Source: an uncultured Merdimonas sp. (GTDB lineage Bacteria > Bacillota > Clostridia > Lachnospirales > Lachnospiraceae). Taken from it: a DNA stretch of 64,000 nt. Shown in pieces: positions 1 through 8,576 of this stretch. Location: the NCBI GenBank assembly GCA_944378225.1, contig CALWGE010000004.1, forward strand, positions 1 through 64,000. The letters are read 5' to 3'. Both the position numbers and the translations under genes were made by a program. How positions within the stretch are numbered: the first letter of the stretch is position 1; the number at the start of each line of letters is the position of its first letter. The notes below the pieces were generated by a model, which was not told the origin of the DNA, did no database searches, and saw nothing but the letters and a program-made list of their open reading frames with translations.

Positions 1-369
1 AGTGAAGCTTTGTCGGAACTCAATACAGATGATATTGCTGTGACATTGGATCTGGACGGATATAGCAGAGAAGAAGGAACGTATGCGGAAGTGCTGGATA
101 TTACTCTTCCCGGAGAGGAGTACAGCCTGATGGAAGAGGTAGAGATAGAATTTGACCTGGTACGTGTCACAAACAGTAACAGCAGTACGGCGGGAAATAC
201 GACTGAAAATACTGGTGGTACTTCCGGAGGAGCAGGTACGTCCGGATCAGGAACAAATGACACTGGAACCGGCGACGATGATAAATCTGGCAGCGATGAA
301 GAGTCCGGCAGCAGTTCAGGAACTTCAGGCGGAGAGACGTCCGGAAACGCTTCTGCAGAAGGATCATGA
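1..369 (+). CDS. YbbR/CdaR-like protein, C-terminal part (5' truncated)
   Basis: The reading frame is open from base 1 and ends in TGA, so the gene begins upstream of the window. The first ~55 residues resemble the end of a YbbR repeat (LDLDGYSREEGTY, then a proline-glycine strand pair). YbbR repeats occur in CdaR, the extracytoplasmic regulator of the c-di-AMP synthase CdaA. The last ~65 residues are a low-complexity Ser/Gly/Thr tail with an acidic patch, probably a disordered extracellular extension. The internal TTG at base 10 is not needed as a start. The next gene is HPr-like, not glmM, which commonly follows cdaR. Assignment to YbbR is fairly sure; CdaR itself is an inference because the upstream gene is not visible. 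Confidence 0.65.
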   Translation, partial: SEALSELNTDDIAVTLDLDGYSREEGTYAEVLDITLPGEEYSLMEEVEIEFDLVRVTNSNSSTAGNTTENTGGTSGGAGTSGSGTNDTGTGDDDKSGSDEESGSSSGTSGGETSGNASAEGS

Positions 370-417
370 ACATTTCAGCATACAGAAACAGAATGATAAA
401 ACGGGAGGTAATGCGGT

Positions 418-681
418 ATGGTAAGTCAGAAAGTAGTGATTCGAAATTCAACAGGATTACATTTGAGACCGGCAGGCGCTCTCTGTAAGACAGCGATGCA
501 GTTTAAATCTTCAATTACATTTACGTTTGACCGCACAACGGCAAACGCAAAGAGCGTACTGAGTGTATTGGGAGCCTGCGTACAGGCCGGAGATGAAATT
601 GAGATTCAATGTGATGGGGCGGATGAGCAGGAAGCATTGGCTTCTATGGTAGCCGCCGTGGAGAATGGACTTGGTGAATAA
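418..681 (+). CDS. HPr-family phosphocarrier protein
   Basis: This 87-residue protein is full length for HPr. His15 lies in GLHLRPAG, the site phosphorylated by enzyme I, and Ser46 lies in the AKSVLSVLG segment, the site used by HPr kinase in Gram-positives. HPr passes phosphate from enzyme I to sugar PTS permeases in the cytoplasm, and the Ser-phosphorylated form acts in carbon catabolite control. A GGGAGG ribosome binding site precedes the ATG. No ptsI is adjacent. The 3' end overlaps the next gene by 17 bases, suggesting translational coupling. It could be the main PTS HPr or a secondary copy; the presence of His15 argues against a Crh-type regulator. Confidence 0.9.
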   Translation: MVSQKVVIRNSTGLHLRPAGALCKTAMQFKSSITFTFDRTTANAKSVLSVLGACVQAGDEIEIQCDGADEQEALASMVAAVENGLGE

Positions 682-3403
682 GAAAAAATGGGCGATAGGG
701 TATGCGGTGCTCTGCATACTCTATTTCGTCATATCGGTTGCGATTCCGCATGACAGACTGGAATCGAGAGGGCTTGAGGGAATAGGAAAGCCTTCTTTAA
801 AATTGAAAACAGTAGAGATTACTGACGGAACGGAGTTACAGTTTGACTATCAGTCAGACGGACAGGCGCTCAGCCAGCTTTCTTTTTATTTTACGGCGGA
901 CGGAAGAAATCTGACAGAAGGATATATCCGAATAGAAGCTTATGATGCACAGACAGAAGATCTTCTTGTTGTGCAAAGCTATGAACTGTCAGAGCTGGGC
1001 GCAGAAGCCTTTTGGGGAGTTACATTTGCACAGGAGCCTGTGGGGCGCGAGCTAAGGCTGGTCATTACTGCAGAGGATGTGGAAGAAGGACCTTATATCT
1101 GGCTGAATACAGAGCAGCAGACAGAGGGCAGTTCTTATCAGAACGGAAATCTTCTGGGACAGAATCTGGTTTACAATGCGGTGTATCATACACAGGCGCA
1201 CTATGTGAAGCAGCCATTTCTGGTTACGGCCATGCTGGCTGTTCTGGGTGGGATGTTTTTTCTGCTGACAGGCAGAAAACCTGTGGAACAGTCCGGAAAG
1301 AAAACGGCGGAGAAGATGGCGCAGAAAAAGTCTGCGCATAGGATAGAAAATAGCCTGCGTACCGCAGGAAGAGGTATTAAGCATTTTTGCCAGAAATACA
1401 GAAGACTGCTGGGGCTTGGTCTTTTACTTCTGATCGTTGCGCTGGTTTTTTATTATGTCTATGACGTACAGATTCGAAAAGCCATGAACAGTACTCACCG
1501 CGAAGTGGTGATGAAAGACAATGGAGAACTTCTTCCAATAACAGAAAAAAGCCGGGAACTGGTACAATATTATACCACGGAAGAATCAGAACTGGTAGGC
1601 CTGGGAATTCGTATGGATTTGAGTGAAGAATTTTCCGGTGAAGGCGTAATTCACGCTGAAGTGCGGGATGTGACAGGGGAACCTTCTGAAACAGAGACAG
1701 ATTCTTCGGCAGGAGAGTTGCTCTGCGCGGCTGACATTGATGCTTCCACGCTGCTCGACGGTCAGTATATGGGGCTGATTTTTGACAATTCGCAGCAGGA
1801 AGTTCAGGGACATACCTATGAGATACGTCTCCAGTTTTCTGATGAACTTCTGGATTCAGGACTGTCTGTGATTGTAACTCCGGCAGGATATTATCAGGAA
1901 AATACACTGTATGTGAATGGGGAAGAGAGCGAAAACAGGCTCAGCATGAATGCACATACGTATTTTAATCTTTTCCTGAAAAAATATTTTTTCGGAATGT
2001 TTCTGTTTGCGGAATTTACAGCGGCTGGTTTTTATTATCTTACTTTCCTGCGCCGCTGCCGGATTGAAAAAGTTTTTGTATTTACGGTTCTGTGTCTGGG
2101 AGTAATCTATAATTTCACGCTGACTCCTTATATGACACCGGACGAGTCTTACCATATCGATATGACTTACCGACATTCCAATACGCTTCTGGGCATTGAG
2201 TCGGCAGGAGAAAATAAGTGTTTTAAGCGACAGGATGATACAAAGCTGGAGTTTACTTCGAATCCCAGTCTGGAAAATTATAAGAATATTTATGACGGCT
2301 TGTTTACCATGGTAAAGGACAGCGCTCTCGTAGAAGCAGATGCGACATCCACAACAGAAGCGCCTATGATCATTTATCTTCCCGCAGTGATTGGTATGAC
2401 ACTGGCCAGGATTCTGCATCTTGGAACGGTACCCATGCTGCTGCTGGGACGGTGGTTCAGTCTGCTGGGCTTTACTGTACTGACGTATTTTGCCATGAAA
2501 AAGCTGCCTTTTGGAAAAAGCACCTTGTTTTTGCTGGCGATTCTTCCCATGAATCTGCAGCAGTGTACTTCGTTTTCCTATGACGCAGTGATTACCGGTG
2601 TCAGTTTTCTGTTTATCTGCTGGTGCCTGTCCCTGGTTTTTGGGGAAAGAATGCTGAAAGGAACAGATATGCTGGGGCTCGGAATTCTTGGCATTATTCT
2701 GGTATATGGAAAGAGCGGTGTTTATCTGCCTCTGGCTCTTCTGATTTTCCTGATACCGGCAGAACGCTTTGGAGGGAAAAGGATTCGGAATATCTGTGCG
2801 GCAGGTCTCTTTTTGCTGCCGGTACTTTGTTTTCTCAACCGGAATTCCGTTGCCGTCAGTTATATTGCCACGACGACGGAGGCCACTGCCACAGTAGGTT
2901 CTTCCATGACGGCCGGATATACGATTGGATATTTTCTATCCCAGCCTCTGGAGCTGATCAGAGTGTTTGCCAATACTCTCAGTGACAAAACAGCTTTTTA
3001 TCTGGAATCACTGATAGGTCAGAAAATGGGGTGGGTGGAAATAGAGATCTCAGAGGTTATTTCCATGCTGTTCTGGCTGCTGCTGATTTTTTCAGCTTTA
3101 AAACCAAAGGAAGAACATCAGTTTGTGCGTGCAGGACAGAAATGCTGGATTGCTTTAGTCTGCGCTGCCTGCGCCGGAATCATTCTGGCAGGTATGCTGC
3201 TGACCTGGACGCCATATGGAAATATATCGATCGAAGGAGTGCAGGGACGTTATTTCATTCCGTTTATGCCTGCCTTGATGCTGCTGGTAAGAAACAAGCG
3301 GCTTGTCTGGGAACACAGCCCTGAGAGGGGACTGATGTATGCAGGCTTTATCGGTGAAATTCTTGCGATTATGTATCTGATTAAAGCAGTACTTGTTTTG
3401 TAG
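665..3403 (+). CDS. DUF2142 family large membrane protein (GT-C-like)
   Basis: This 912-residue polytopic membrane protein carries DUF2142 features in its second half: MTPDESYH (Asp493-Glu494), an APMIIYLPAVIG segment, and VQGRYFIPFMP near the C-terminus. An acidic pair after the first membrane helix of the catalytic half is typical of GT-C glycosyltransferases that use polyprenyl-phosphate sugars, but no activity is established for this family. The first half is unusual. A leading TM helix is followed by a beta-rich segment (about 57-148), a second TM (about 245-265) and another beta-rich segment (about 298-405), both predicted to be outside the cell. The ATG overlaps the HPr gene. A flippase and three GT2 enzymes follow, consistent with surface polysaccharide synthesis. 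Confidence 0.75.
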   Translation: MDLVNKKKWAIGYAVLCILYFVISVAIPHDRLESRGLEGIGKPSLKLKTVEITDGTELQFDYQSDGQALSQLSFYFTADGRNLTEGYIRIEAYDAQTEDLLVVQSYELSELGAEAFWGVTFAQEPVGRELRLVITAEDVEEGPYIWLNTEQQTEGSSYQNGNLLGQNLVYNAVYHTQAHYVKQPFLVTAMLAVLGGMFFLLTGRKPVEQSGKKTAEKMAQKKSAHRIENSLRTAGRGIKHFCQKYRRLLGLGLLLLIVALVFYYVYDVQIRKAMNSTHREVVMKDNGELLPITEKSRELVQYYTTEESELVGLGIRMDLSEEFSGEGVIHAEVRDVTGEPSETETDSSAGELLCAADIDASTLLDGQYMGLIFDNSQQEVQGHTYEIRLQFSDELLDSGLSVIVTPAGYYQENTLYVNGEESENRLSMNAHTYFNLFLKKYFFGMFLFAEFTAAGFYYLTFLRRCRIEKVFVFTVLCLGVIYNFTLTPYMTPDESYHIDMTYRHSNTLLGIESAGENKCFKRQDDTKLEFTSNPSLENYKNIYDGLFTMVKDSALVEADATSTTEAPMIIYLPAVIGMTLARILHLGTVPMLLLGRWFSLLGFTVLTYFAMKKLPFGKSTLFLLAILPMNLQQCTSFSYDAVITGVSFLFICWCLSLVFGERMLKGTDMLGLGILGIILVYGKSGVYLPLALLIFLIPAERFGGKRIRNICAAGLFLLPVLCFLNRNSVAVSYIATTTEATATVGSSMTAGYTIGYFLSQPLELIRVFANTLSDKTAFYLESLIGQKMGWVEIEISEVISMLFWLLLIFSALKPKEEHQFVRAGQKCWIALVCAACAGIILAGMLLTWTPYGNISIEGVQGRYFIPFMPALMLLVRNKRLVWEHSPERGLMYAGFIGEILAIMYLIKAVLVL

Positions 3404-3459
3404 CTTACGGTTCTGTCGTTTCATCGTATGAATGAAGAAATTCGTCCCTGGAGATATTT

Positions 3460-4995
3460 ATGAATAAAAAAAGAGTTGCGATTAATATGACCGCTCAGCT
3501 TCTTGCCTTTGGGGTCAGTATGCTTTTGGGCTTTGTACTGGTGCCTGTTATTGAGGGCATGATTCCCAATGCCTATGGCTTTACGGATATTGCGAACCGT
3601 TTTGTATCAGCGGCGCAGATTGTGGTTTCGGCATTAAATACCATGGCAAGCCGGTTTATTACAATCCGGATACACAGGAATGAAAAGGAAGAAGCAAATC
3701 AGTATTTTTCCTCAGTATTTTTTGCCAATGTACTGATGGCTGTAATTTTCATGATTCCGGCGTTGTTTGTTATTGTGTATTTAGGACGGATATTCCAGAT
3801 CCCGGCCGGTGCAAGTCTTCCTGATATTCAGATGCTGTTCTTTTTCATTTTTTTGAATTTTACGATCAGCATTATCACTTCTGTGTTCAGTGTGGCTTCC
3901 TACAGCAAGGACAGACTGGAATTGAGTTCTGTTTCCACAATTCTGGGAGAACTTGTGCGTCTGGCAGTTCTTTCCATATGTTACATCTGTTTCCGTCCAT
4001 TCCTTTTCTATGTGGGCTGTGCATCTGTGGCATCTACGGTAATACAGGCTGTTGCTAACCTGATATTTACGAAAAAACTTTTGCCGGAAATGAAGCTTCG
4101 CTACCGGGATTTCCGTTGGAAGAAGGTCTGGGAGCTGGTATCATTGGGAGCCTGGAATTCTGTAACAAGACTGGGACAGCTGCTTTTGGACGGACTGAAT
4201 ACGTCTATCGCAAATATTATGATCAGCGCTGCAGCTATGACGACGGTTTCTATATCCAATCAGGTGCCGACAGTCATTTCAAATCTGATGGGAACCATTG
4301 CCGGCGTCTTTAATCCTCAGATGACGATTGCCTATGCAAAAGAGGATAAAAAACAGCTGCTTGAAATTATTTCCAGCGCCGATCGGATTATGATCTTTAT
4401 TATCAGTATTCCGATTGCTTTTATGACGGTATTTGGAAAAAGCTTTTTTGAACTGTGGGTGGGAAAAACACAGGACGCAGGAGCGCTTTATATTCTCGCA
4501 ATGCTGAATGTGGGAACTCTTTTTGTCAGTGCCAGCATCCAGGTTCTTTATCATGTATTTTTGATTACCAAGCGTGTAAAACTGAATTCCATAGTAATCG
4601 TGCTCAGTGGTGTGCTGACGGTAGCTACTGTGTTTGTTCTTCTTAAAACCACAACGCTGGGAATGTATGCGATCGTGGGCGCCAGCATGGTATATGGCAT
4701 TCTTCGCAATCTTATTTTTACACCTTTATATGCAGCGCGCTGTCTGAAGGTGAAATGGCATACTTTTTACGGGGATATTGTGCTGGGGCTGGTTTCCATC
4801 GGCGTAATCTGTCTGGTGGCCATGCCTTTTGAGCTGCTGATTGATATTAACAGCTGGGTGAAACTTTTTGGCGTGGGAATTGTGGCAGGAATTCTGGCGC
4901 TTCTGGTGAATTTTTTTGTAGTGCTCAGAAGGACAGAAAGAGAAATGGTTCTTGGTATGGTAAAGAAAAAAATCTTCCGGCGTCATGATGTGTGA
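3460..4995 (+). CDS. Wzx-type polysaccharide/lipid-linked oligosaccharide flippase
   Basis: This 511-residue protein has roughly 12-14 hydrophobic segments and the N-terminal pattern of the MOP/MATE-like polysaccharide transporter superfamily: KRVAINMTAQLLAFGVSMLL, then NAYGFTDIANRF. Members flip undecaprenyl-diphosphate-linked repeat units across the cytoplasmic membrane. The basic C-terminal tail (KKKIFRRHDV) is expected to be cytoplasmic. It lies between a DUF2142 protein and three GT2 enzymes and overlaps the open frame of the next gene, fitting a repeat-unit assembly operon. The substrate cannot be predicted. Family assignment is strong; the direction of transport is inferred from the family. 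Confidence 0.82.
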   Translation: MNKKRVAINMTAQLLAFGVSMLLGFVLVPVIEGMIPNAYGFTDIANRFVSAAQIVVSALNTMASRFITIRIHRNEKEEANQYFSSVFFANVLMAVIFMIPALFVIVYLGRIFQIPAGASLPDIQMLFFFIFLNFTISIITSVFSVASYSKDRLELSSVSTILGELVRLAVLSICYICFRPFLFYVGCASVASTVIQAVANLIFTKKLLPEMKLRYRDFRWKKVWELVSLGAWNSVTRLGQLLLDGLNTSIANIMISAAAMTTVSISNQVPTVISNLMGTIAGVFNPQMTIAYAKEDKKQLLEIISSADRIMIFIISIPIAFMTVFGKSFFELWVGKTQDAGALYILAMLNVGTLFVSASIQVLYHVFLITKRVKLNSIVIVLSGVLTVATVFVLLKTTTLGMYAIVGASMVYGILRNLIFTPLYAARCLKVKWHTFYGDIVLGLVSIGVICLVAMPFELLIDINSWVKLFGVGIVAGILALLVNFFVVLRRTEREMVLGMVKKKIFRRHDV

Positions 4996-5008
4996 GAGGA
5001 GCATGCAG

Positions 5009-6001
5009 ATGATTAGCGTGATAGTACCAGTCTATAACAGGAAAGAAACTTTGGCGCGCTGTGTGAAGAGCCTTCTTGATCAGACTTTTTCAGATCTGGA
5101 AATTATTCTGGTGGATGATGGCTCCACGGATGGATCCGGGGCAGTCTGCAATGCCCTGTCGCGGGAGGATATCAGGATTCGTGTGATTCATAAGGAGAAT
5201 GGTGGAGTTTCCTCTGCCCGGAATGCCGGAATAGAAGCAGCCAAGGGCGAGTATCTGATGTTTATGGACAGTGATGATTATGCAGAACTTCAAATGGCTG
5301 AAAAACTTCTCAAAAGCATCGGAGATGATGACATAGCCATTTGCGGATTTCATCATCACTATCAGGGAAGAGATATCGTCAGAATTCCAAATGTGCCAGG
5401 TCAGAGAGGAGACGAAAACTTTCTGTCTCTTTATGGTCAGGGATTTATGAATATGCCGTGGAATAAACTGTACCGGCGTGAACTGGCAGGCAGATTTGAT
5501 GAGAGTCTCAGTCTGGGAGAAGACCTTTTGTTTAATCTGGATTATCTGCGCCGTACAGACGGTATAACGGTGGTGAAAGAAGCGCTTTGCCATTATATTC
5601 AGGATGATACCGGTTGCAGTCTTTCTTCTCAGAAGAGGGCGGACAGGATGGAGCTGGCTAAACGAATCTGGAAAGAGAGCAGGGAATTCTACAGGGAGCT
5701 GTCCGGGCACGAGGATGAAAGCGGAGTGATTAATGCCCGGCTTTTTCAGGATGCATTGGATCAGGTGGAAGCTCTTCCGTTTGATAAAGAGAAAACGAAG
5801 CAGGAAAAGCTGGATGTAATTGAGGAATACTGCAGGGACAAGGAACTTCTGGAAGCATCAGGGAAAGTGGCCCTGAAGGCTCTGGATTACAGGATGATCC
5901 ATTTCTGCATGCGGAGGGGATGGATCCGAATGGCCTATAATCTCTGTGAGCTGCGGGCGTTTCTGGTGCGCAGACGGCAGAAAAAAGGAAAGCAGGAGTA
6001 A
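5009..6001 (+). CDS. GT2 family glycosyltransferase
   Basis: A GT-A fold family 2 enzyme. The N-terminus starts directly with MISVIVPVYNRKETL, followed by LVDDGSTDGSG and the nucleotide-binding MDSDDYAE (DxD-like). No transmembrane helix is evident, so it should act at the cytoplasmic face, adding a sugar from an NDP donor to the lipid-linked repeat unit. The start was placed at 5009 because GAGAGGAG (4994-5001) sits 7 bases ahead of it; in-frame ATGs at 4985 and 5003 are badly spaced. It is the first of three consecutive, clearly related GT2 genes. The specific sugar is unknown. Confidence 0.85.
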   Translation: MISVIVPVYNRKETLARCVKSLLDQTFSDLEIILVDDGSTDGSGAVCNALSREDIRIRVIHKENGGVSSARNAGIEAAKGEYLMFMDSDDYAELQMAEKLLKSIGDDDIAICGFHHHYQGRDIVRIPNVPGQRGDENFLSLYGQGFMNMPWNKLYRRELAGRFDESLSLGEDLLFNLDYLRRTDGITVVKEALCHYIQDDTGCSLSSQKRADRMELAKRIWKESREFYRELSGHEDESGVINARLFQDALDQVEALPFDKEKTKQEKLDVIEEYCRDKELLEASGKVALKALDYRMIHFCMRRGWIRMAYNLCELRAFLVRRRQKKGKQE

Positions 6002-6987
6002 TGGGTATGGACGAGAAGATGATTTCAGTCATTATTCCGGTTTACAAAGTGGAAGAATATCTCTGCCGTTGTGTGGATTCTGTCCTGGATCAGACGTATC
6101 AGCAGATAGAAGTCATACTGGTGGATGATGGTTCTCCGGACAGGTGTCCGGAAATCTGTGACGCCTATGCGGAACAGGACTGTCGGGTGCGGGTTATTCA
6201 CCAGAATAATGCAGGACTTTCCGGAGCCCGCAATGCAGGCATTGATGCCGCACGGGGAGCATGGCTGGCGTTTGTGGATTCAGATGATTATCTGGAACCT
6301 GCATTTCTGGAGCGGCTTTATCAGGCCTGCGTGGATACAGACAGTGAACTGAGCATCTGCCGTTGGGAATATGTAAGAGGAGAGCAGCCGGTACCTGAGT
6401 GCGGCAGCGGGAAAGCTGCAGTGTGCAGCGGACGGGAATTGCTGAGTAAGCTGTACAGTCCTGACGGGGCTTATTTTGTGGTGGCCTGGAATAAACTTTA
6501 TCGAAAAGAACTTTTTCAGGATATCCGATACCCGCTGGGAAGGATTCATGAGGATGAGGCGACTACTTATCGAATTTTTGACAGGGTAGAGCGTGCGGTT
6601 TATGTGGATTCCTCTCTATACGGATATTTTGTTGCGCCGTCCAGTATTACGCGCGGCTTTAATCCGCGGCGCATGGACTGGGCATACGCCGTGGCGGAAC
6701 GCATGGATTATTTTGAAAAAAAAGGGTATCAGGAGCTGATGGTGCAGGGACTGCAGGCTTTTGCAGATGGCTGTATCGACATATATTTTGGACTGCGGGA
6801 TTTTCTTCCGGACAGCGGGGAGCAGCAGGAGGAGATACGTGCGTTTATCCGGCAGGGCCTGACAAGAGTGCGCCGATATGGAAGATTTCCGTTGCGCACA
6901 GAGATCGGCTATCGCCTGTTTCTGCTCTGGCCGGGATTTTACCGTAAGCTTCTGAACAGGGTGAAGAGTGAGAATGGAAAGCAGTAA
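6001..6987 (+). CDS. GT2 family glycosyltransferase
   Basis: The second of three tandem GT2 enzymes, 328 residues. It has ISVIIPVYKVEEYLCRCVDS, LVDDGSPDRC, then FVDSDDYLEP with the DxD-type metal site, and AWNKLYRKELF downstream. No membrane segments were seen, implying a cytoplasmic repeat-unit glycosyltransferase. The ATG overlaps the previous stop (TAATG). AGGAG at 5994-5998 is better spaced to the in-frame ATG at 6007, so the true start may be two codons later. The C-terminal half is divergent from its neighbours, which suggests different acceptor specificity. Confidence 0.85.
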   Translation: MGMDEKMISVIIPVYKVEEYLCRCVDSVLDQTYQQIEVILVDDGSPDRCPEICDAYAEQDCRVRVIHQNNAGLSGARNAGIDAARGAWLAFVDSDDYLEPAFLERLYQACVDTDSELSICRWEYVRGEQPVPECGSGKAAVCSGRELLSKLYSPDGAYFVVAWNKLYRKELFQDIRYPLGRIHEDEATTYRIFDRVERAVYVDSSLYGYFVAPSSITRGFNPRRMDWAYAVAERMDYFEKKGYQELMVQGLQAFADGCIDIYFGLRDFLPDSGEQQEEIRAFIRQGLTRVRRYGRFPLRTEIGYRLFLLWPGFYRKLLNRVKSENGKQ

Positions 6988-8062
6988 ACAAAGGAATGAC
7001 AGATATCAAATCAGCGTAATTGTGCCGGTTTACAATGTGGAACAGTATCTGGATCGCTGTGTGGACAGTATTCTGGCGCAGACAGCAGAGGGATTGGAAA
7101 TTATCCTGGTAGATGACGGTTCTACGGATAGTTCAGGAGCGCTCTGCGATGCCTATGCTTCCAGACATGAACAGATTCAGGTCTGCCACAAAAAAAACGG
7201 CGGTCTGACTTCTGCCTGGAAAGCGGGACTTGCACTGGCATCGGGGAAATATACAGGTTTTGTAGACAGTGACGACTGGATTGATCCGGATATGTATGAA
7301 AGAATGTACGCGGCGGCAGAACGGGAACAGGCAGATATGACGGTCTGCGGCCTGGTATTTGATTTTGAGGATCCCAGGATTCCCAGGAGAGAAGAAAGCT
7401 CCAATTTTACAAAGGAGACTTACAGCAGACGGGAACTGGAAAATCTGTTTCCTTCTCTGCTGAATGATGGATATTTTTTTGGAAGAACACTGCAGCCTGC
7501 CCGGGTTACCAAACTGATTCGTACGGAGCTTCTGCGTGCCAATGTAAAATACTGTGATGACTGTGTGGCAGTGGGAGAAGATCTGCAGATTACGTTTCCG
7601 GTTCTGCTGGATACCCGCAAACTTTGCGTGGTGCGTAACTTCTTTCCGTATCATTACTGGATTAACAACAAATCCATCACAGGAAAGTATGACGAGTCTT
7701 ATATGGATAAGGTGCGTCTTCTGACGGAACGTCTGCTTTTCATAAGCAGGGATAAGGCTGTCTATGATTTTGAATCCCAGATTCGCAATGATTTTCTCAG
7801 CATGACTGTGCTGGCGGTGAAAAATGAGATATACCGCAATTACAAAGCCGGACGGAAAGCTGTCACAGCAAATGTGAAAAAGATCTGTGAAGCGCCTGAC
7901 GTCCGCGAAGCGATTTCACTTCATACTATGGATAAGCTGTCAGCTTCTATCCGTCTGTATATCTGGCTGATGAAAAAAGGACATTATTCTTTGTGTTACT
8001 GGCTCGTGCTTATATTTTTTAAAGTAAATTATTATCTGGGACGGGAATATAAAAGACAGTAG
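6974..8062 (+). CDS. GT2 family glycosyltransferase
   Basis: The third tandem GT2 enzyme. It has QISVIVPVYNVEQYLDRCVD, LVDDGSTDSSG and FVDSDDWIDPDMYERM, and a ~120-residue C-terminal helical region. It overlaps the preceding gene by 14 bases, so the three are probably translated together. The open frame extends to a GTG at 6968, but the ATG at 6974 is preferred. A weak hairpin follows (8082-8112), after which the tryptophan T-box unit begins, so this gene probably ends the first polysaccharide operon. Donor and acceptor are unknown. Confidence 0.84.
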   Translation: MESSKQRNDRYQISVIVPVYNVEQYLDRCVDSILAQTAEGLEIILVDDGSTDSSGALCDAYASRHEQIQVCHKKNGGLTSAWKAGLALASGKYTGFVDSDDWIDPDMYERMYAAAEREQADMTVCGLVFDFEDPRIPRREESSNFTKETYSRRELENLFPSLLNDGYFFGRTLQPARVTKLIRTELLRANVKYCDDCVAVGEDLQITFPVLLDTRKLCVVRNFFPYHYWINNKSITGKYDESYMDKVRLLTERLLFISRDKAVYDFESQIRNDFLSMTVLAVKNEIYRNYKAGRKAVTANVKKICEAPDVREAISLHTMDKLSASIRLYIWLMKKGHYSLCYWLVLIFFKVNYYLGREYKRQ

Positions 8063-8081
8063 AAAAAAATTCGGTATGAAA

Positions 8082-8112
8082 GCTGAAATGCAGGAAAAAT
8101 TTCAGCGAATTT
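8082..8112 (+). terminator. Weak putative terminator after the first GT operon
   Basis: The arms GCTGAAAT (8082-8089) and ATTTCAGC (8099-8106) are perfectly complementary around a 9-base loop, followed by GAATTTTC. The T-run is short, so termination would be partial. The 3' arm is part of a small direct repeat (TTTCAGCGAA twice) just upstream of the T-box promoter. Confidence 0.4.
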
Positions 8113-8126
8113 TCAGCGAAAAATGG

Positions 8127-8156
8127 TTGACAAACAGACCAGGAAACGCATATAAT
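8127..8156 (+). promoter_or_regulatory. Sigma-A-type promoter of the tryptophan transporter T-box
   Basis: TTGACA (8127-8132) and TATAAT (8151-8156) are both perfect consensus hexamers separated by 18 bases. Transcription should start near 8163, just ahead of the T-box stem I region. This is the strongest promoter match in the first half of the window. Confidence 0.88.
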
Positions 8157-8184
8157 ACCTGTAACGTTATACATGAGAAACCTG

Positions 8185-8451
8185 TGAAGAAGAGAAGTAG
8201 CTGGCGTACGTCAGGCCACAGAGAGTCCCGGAGGGTGGAAACGGGACGCAGGGCAGCTGGTGAATGGGCTTCGGAGGGCGGCTTTGAACGGAGTGTTCCA
8301 AGTAGAGGCTGACGGGACCCCACCCGTTATCCATCGGGGCACGTATGATGGTACGTGTAGCGAGTGGACATTTCGCAGGAAATGTCAATTTGGGTGGTAT
8401 CGCAGAGGCTTTCGCTTTTGTCCCATATGATGGGGACAGGAGCGTTTTTTT
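8185..8451 (+). promoter_or_regulatory. T-box riboswitch, tryptophan specifier
   Basis: A tRNA-sensing leader. It contains an AGAGAG element, the GAA-TGG specifier context (TGG at 8265-8267, the Trp codon), the conserved T-box sequence GGGTGGTATCGCAG (8392-8405), and an intrinsic terminator ending in a T-run at 8445-8451. Uncharged tRNA-Trp is expected to pair with the specifier and the T-box bulge, stabilise the antiterminator and permit transcription of the downstream ABC transporter. The family is certain from the motif and terminator. The amino acid follows from the codon in the usual position after GAA and agrees with the type of transporter. Confidence 0.92.
8413..8451 (+). terminator. 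T-box intrinsic terminator
   Basis: The stem pairs CGCT (8413-8416) with AGCG (8441-8444) at its base and TGTCCC with GGGACA at the top, followed by seven Ts (8445-8451). It lies directly downstream of the T-box sequence and is the regulated terminator of the leader. Confidence 0.85.
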
Positions 8452-8576
8452 ATTTCCGGGAACAGTAAAGAGAAGAGCCTGGAGAAAACGCAGAAAACCT
8501 TTCTTCACTGCCGCTGCCCTGGCAAGGCAGCCGGCCACATCTGCCGCCTGAATAAAAAAGAATGGAGAATGACGTT

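Noticed and set aside
5009..8062. Three tandem GT2 genes as a recent triplication
   Set aside because: Similarity is confined to the generic GT2 N-terminal motifs; the C-terminal halves differ, so recent duplication is not supported.
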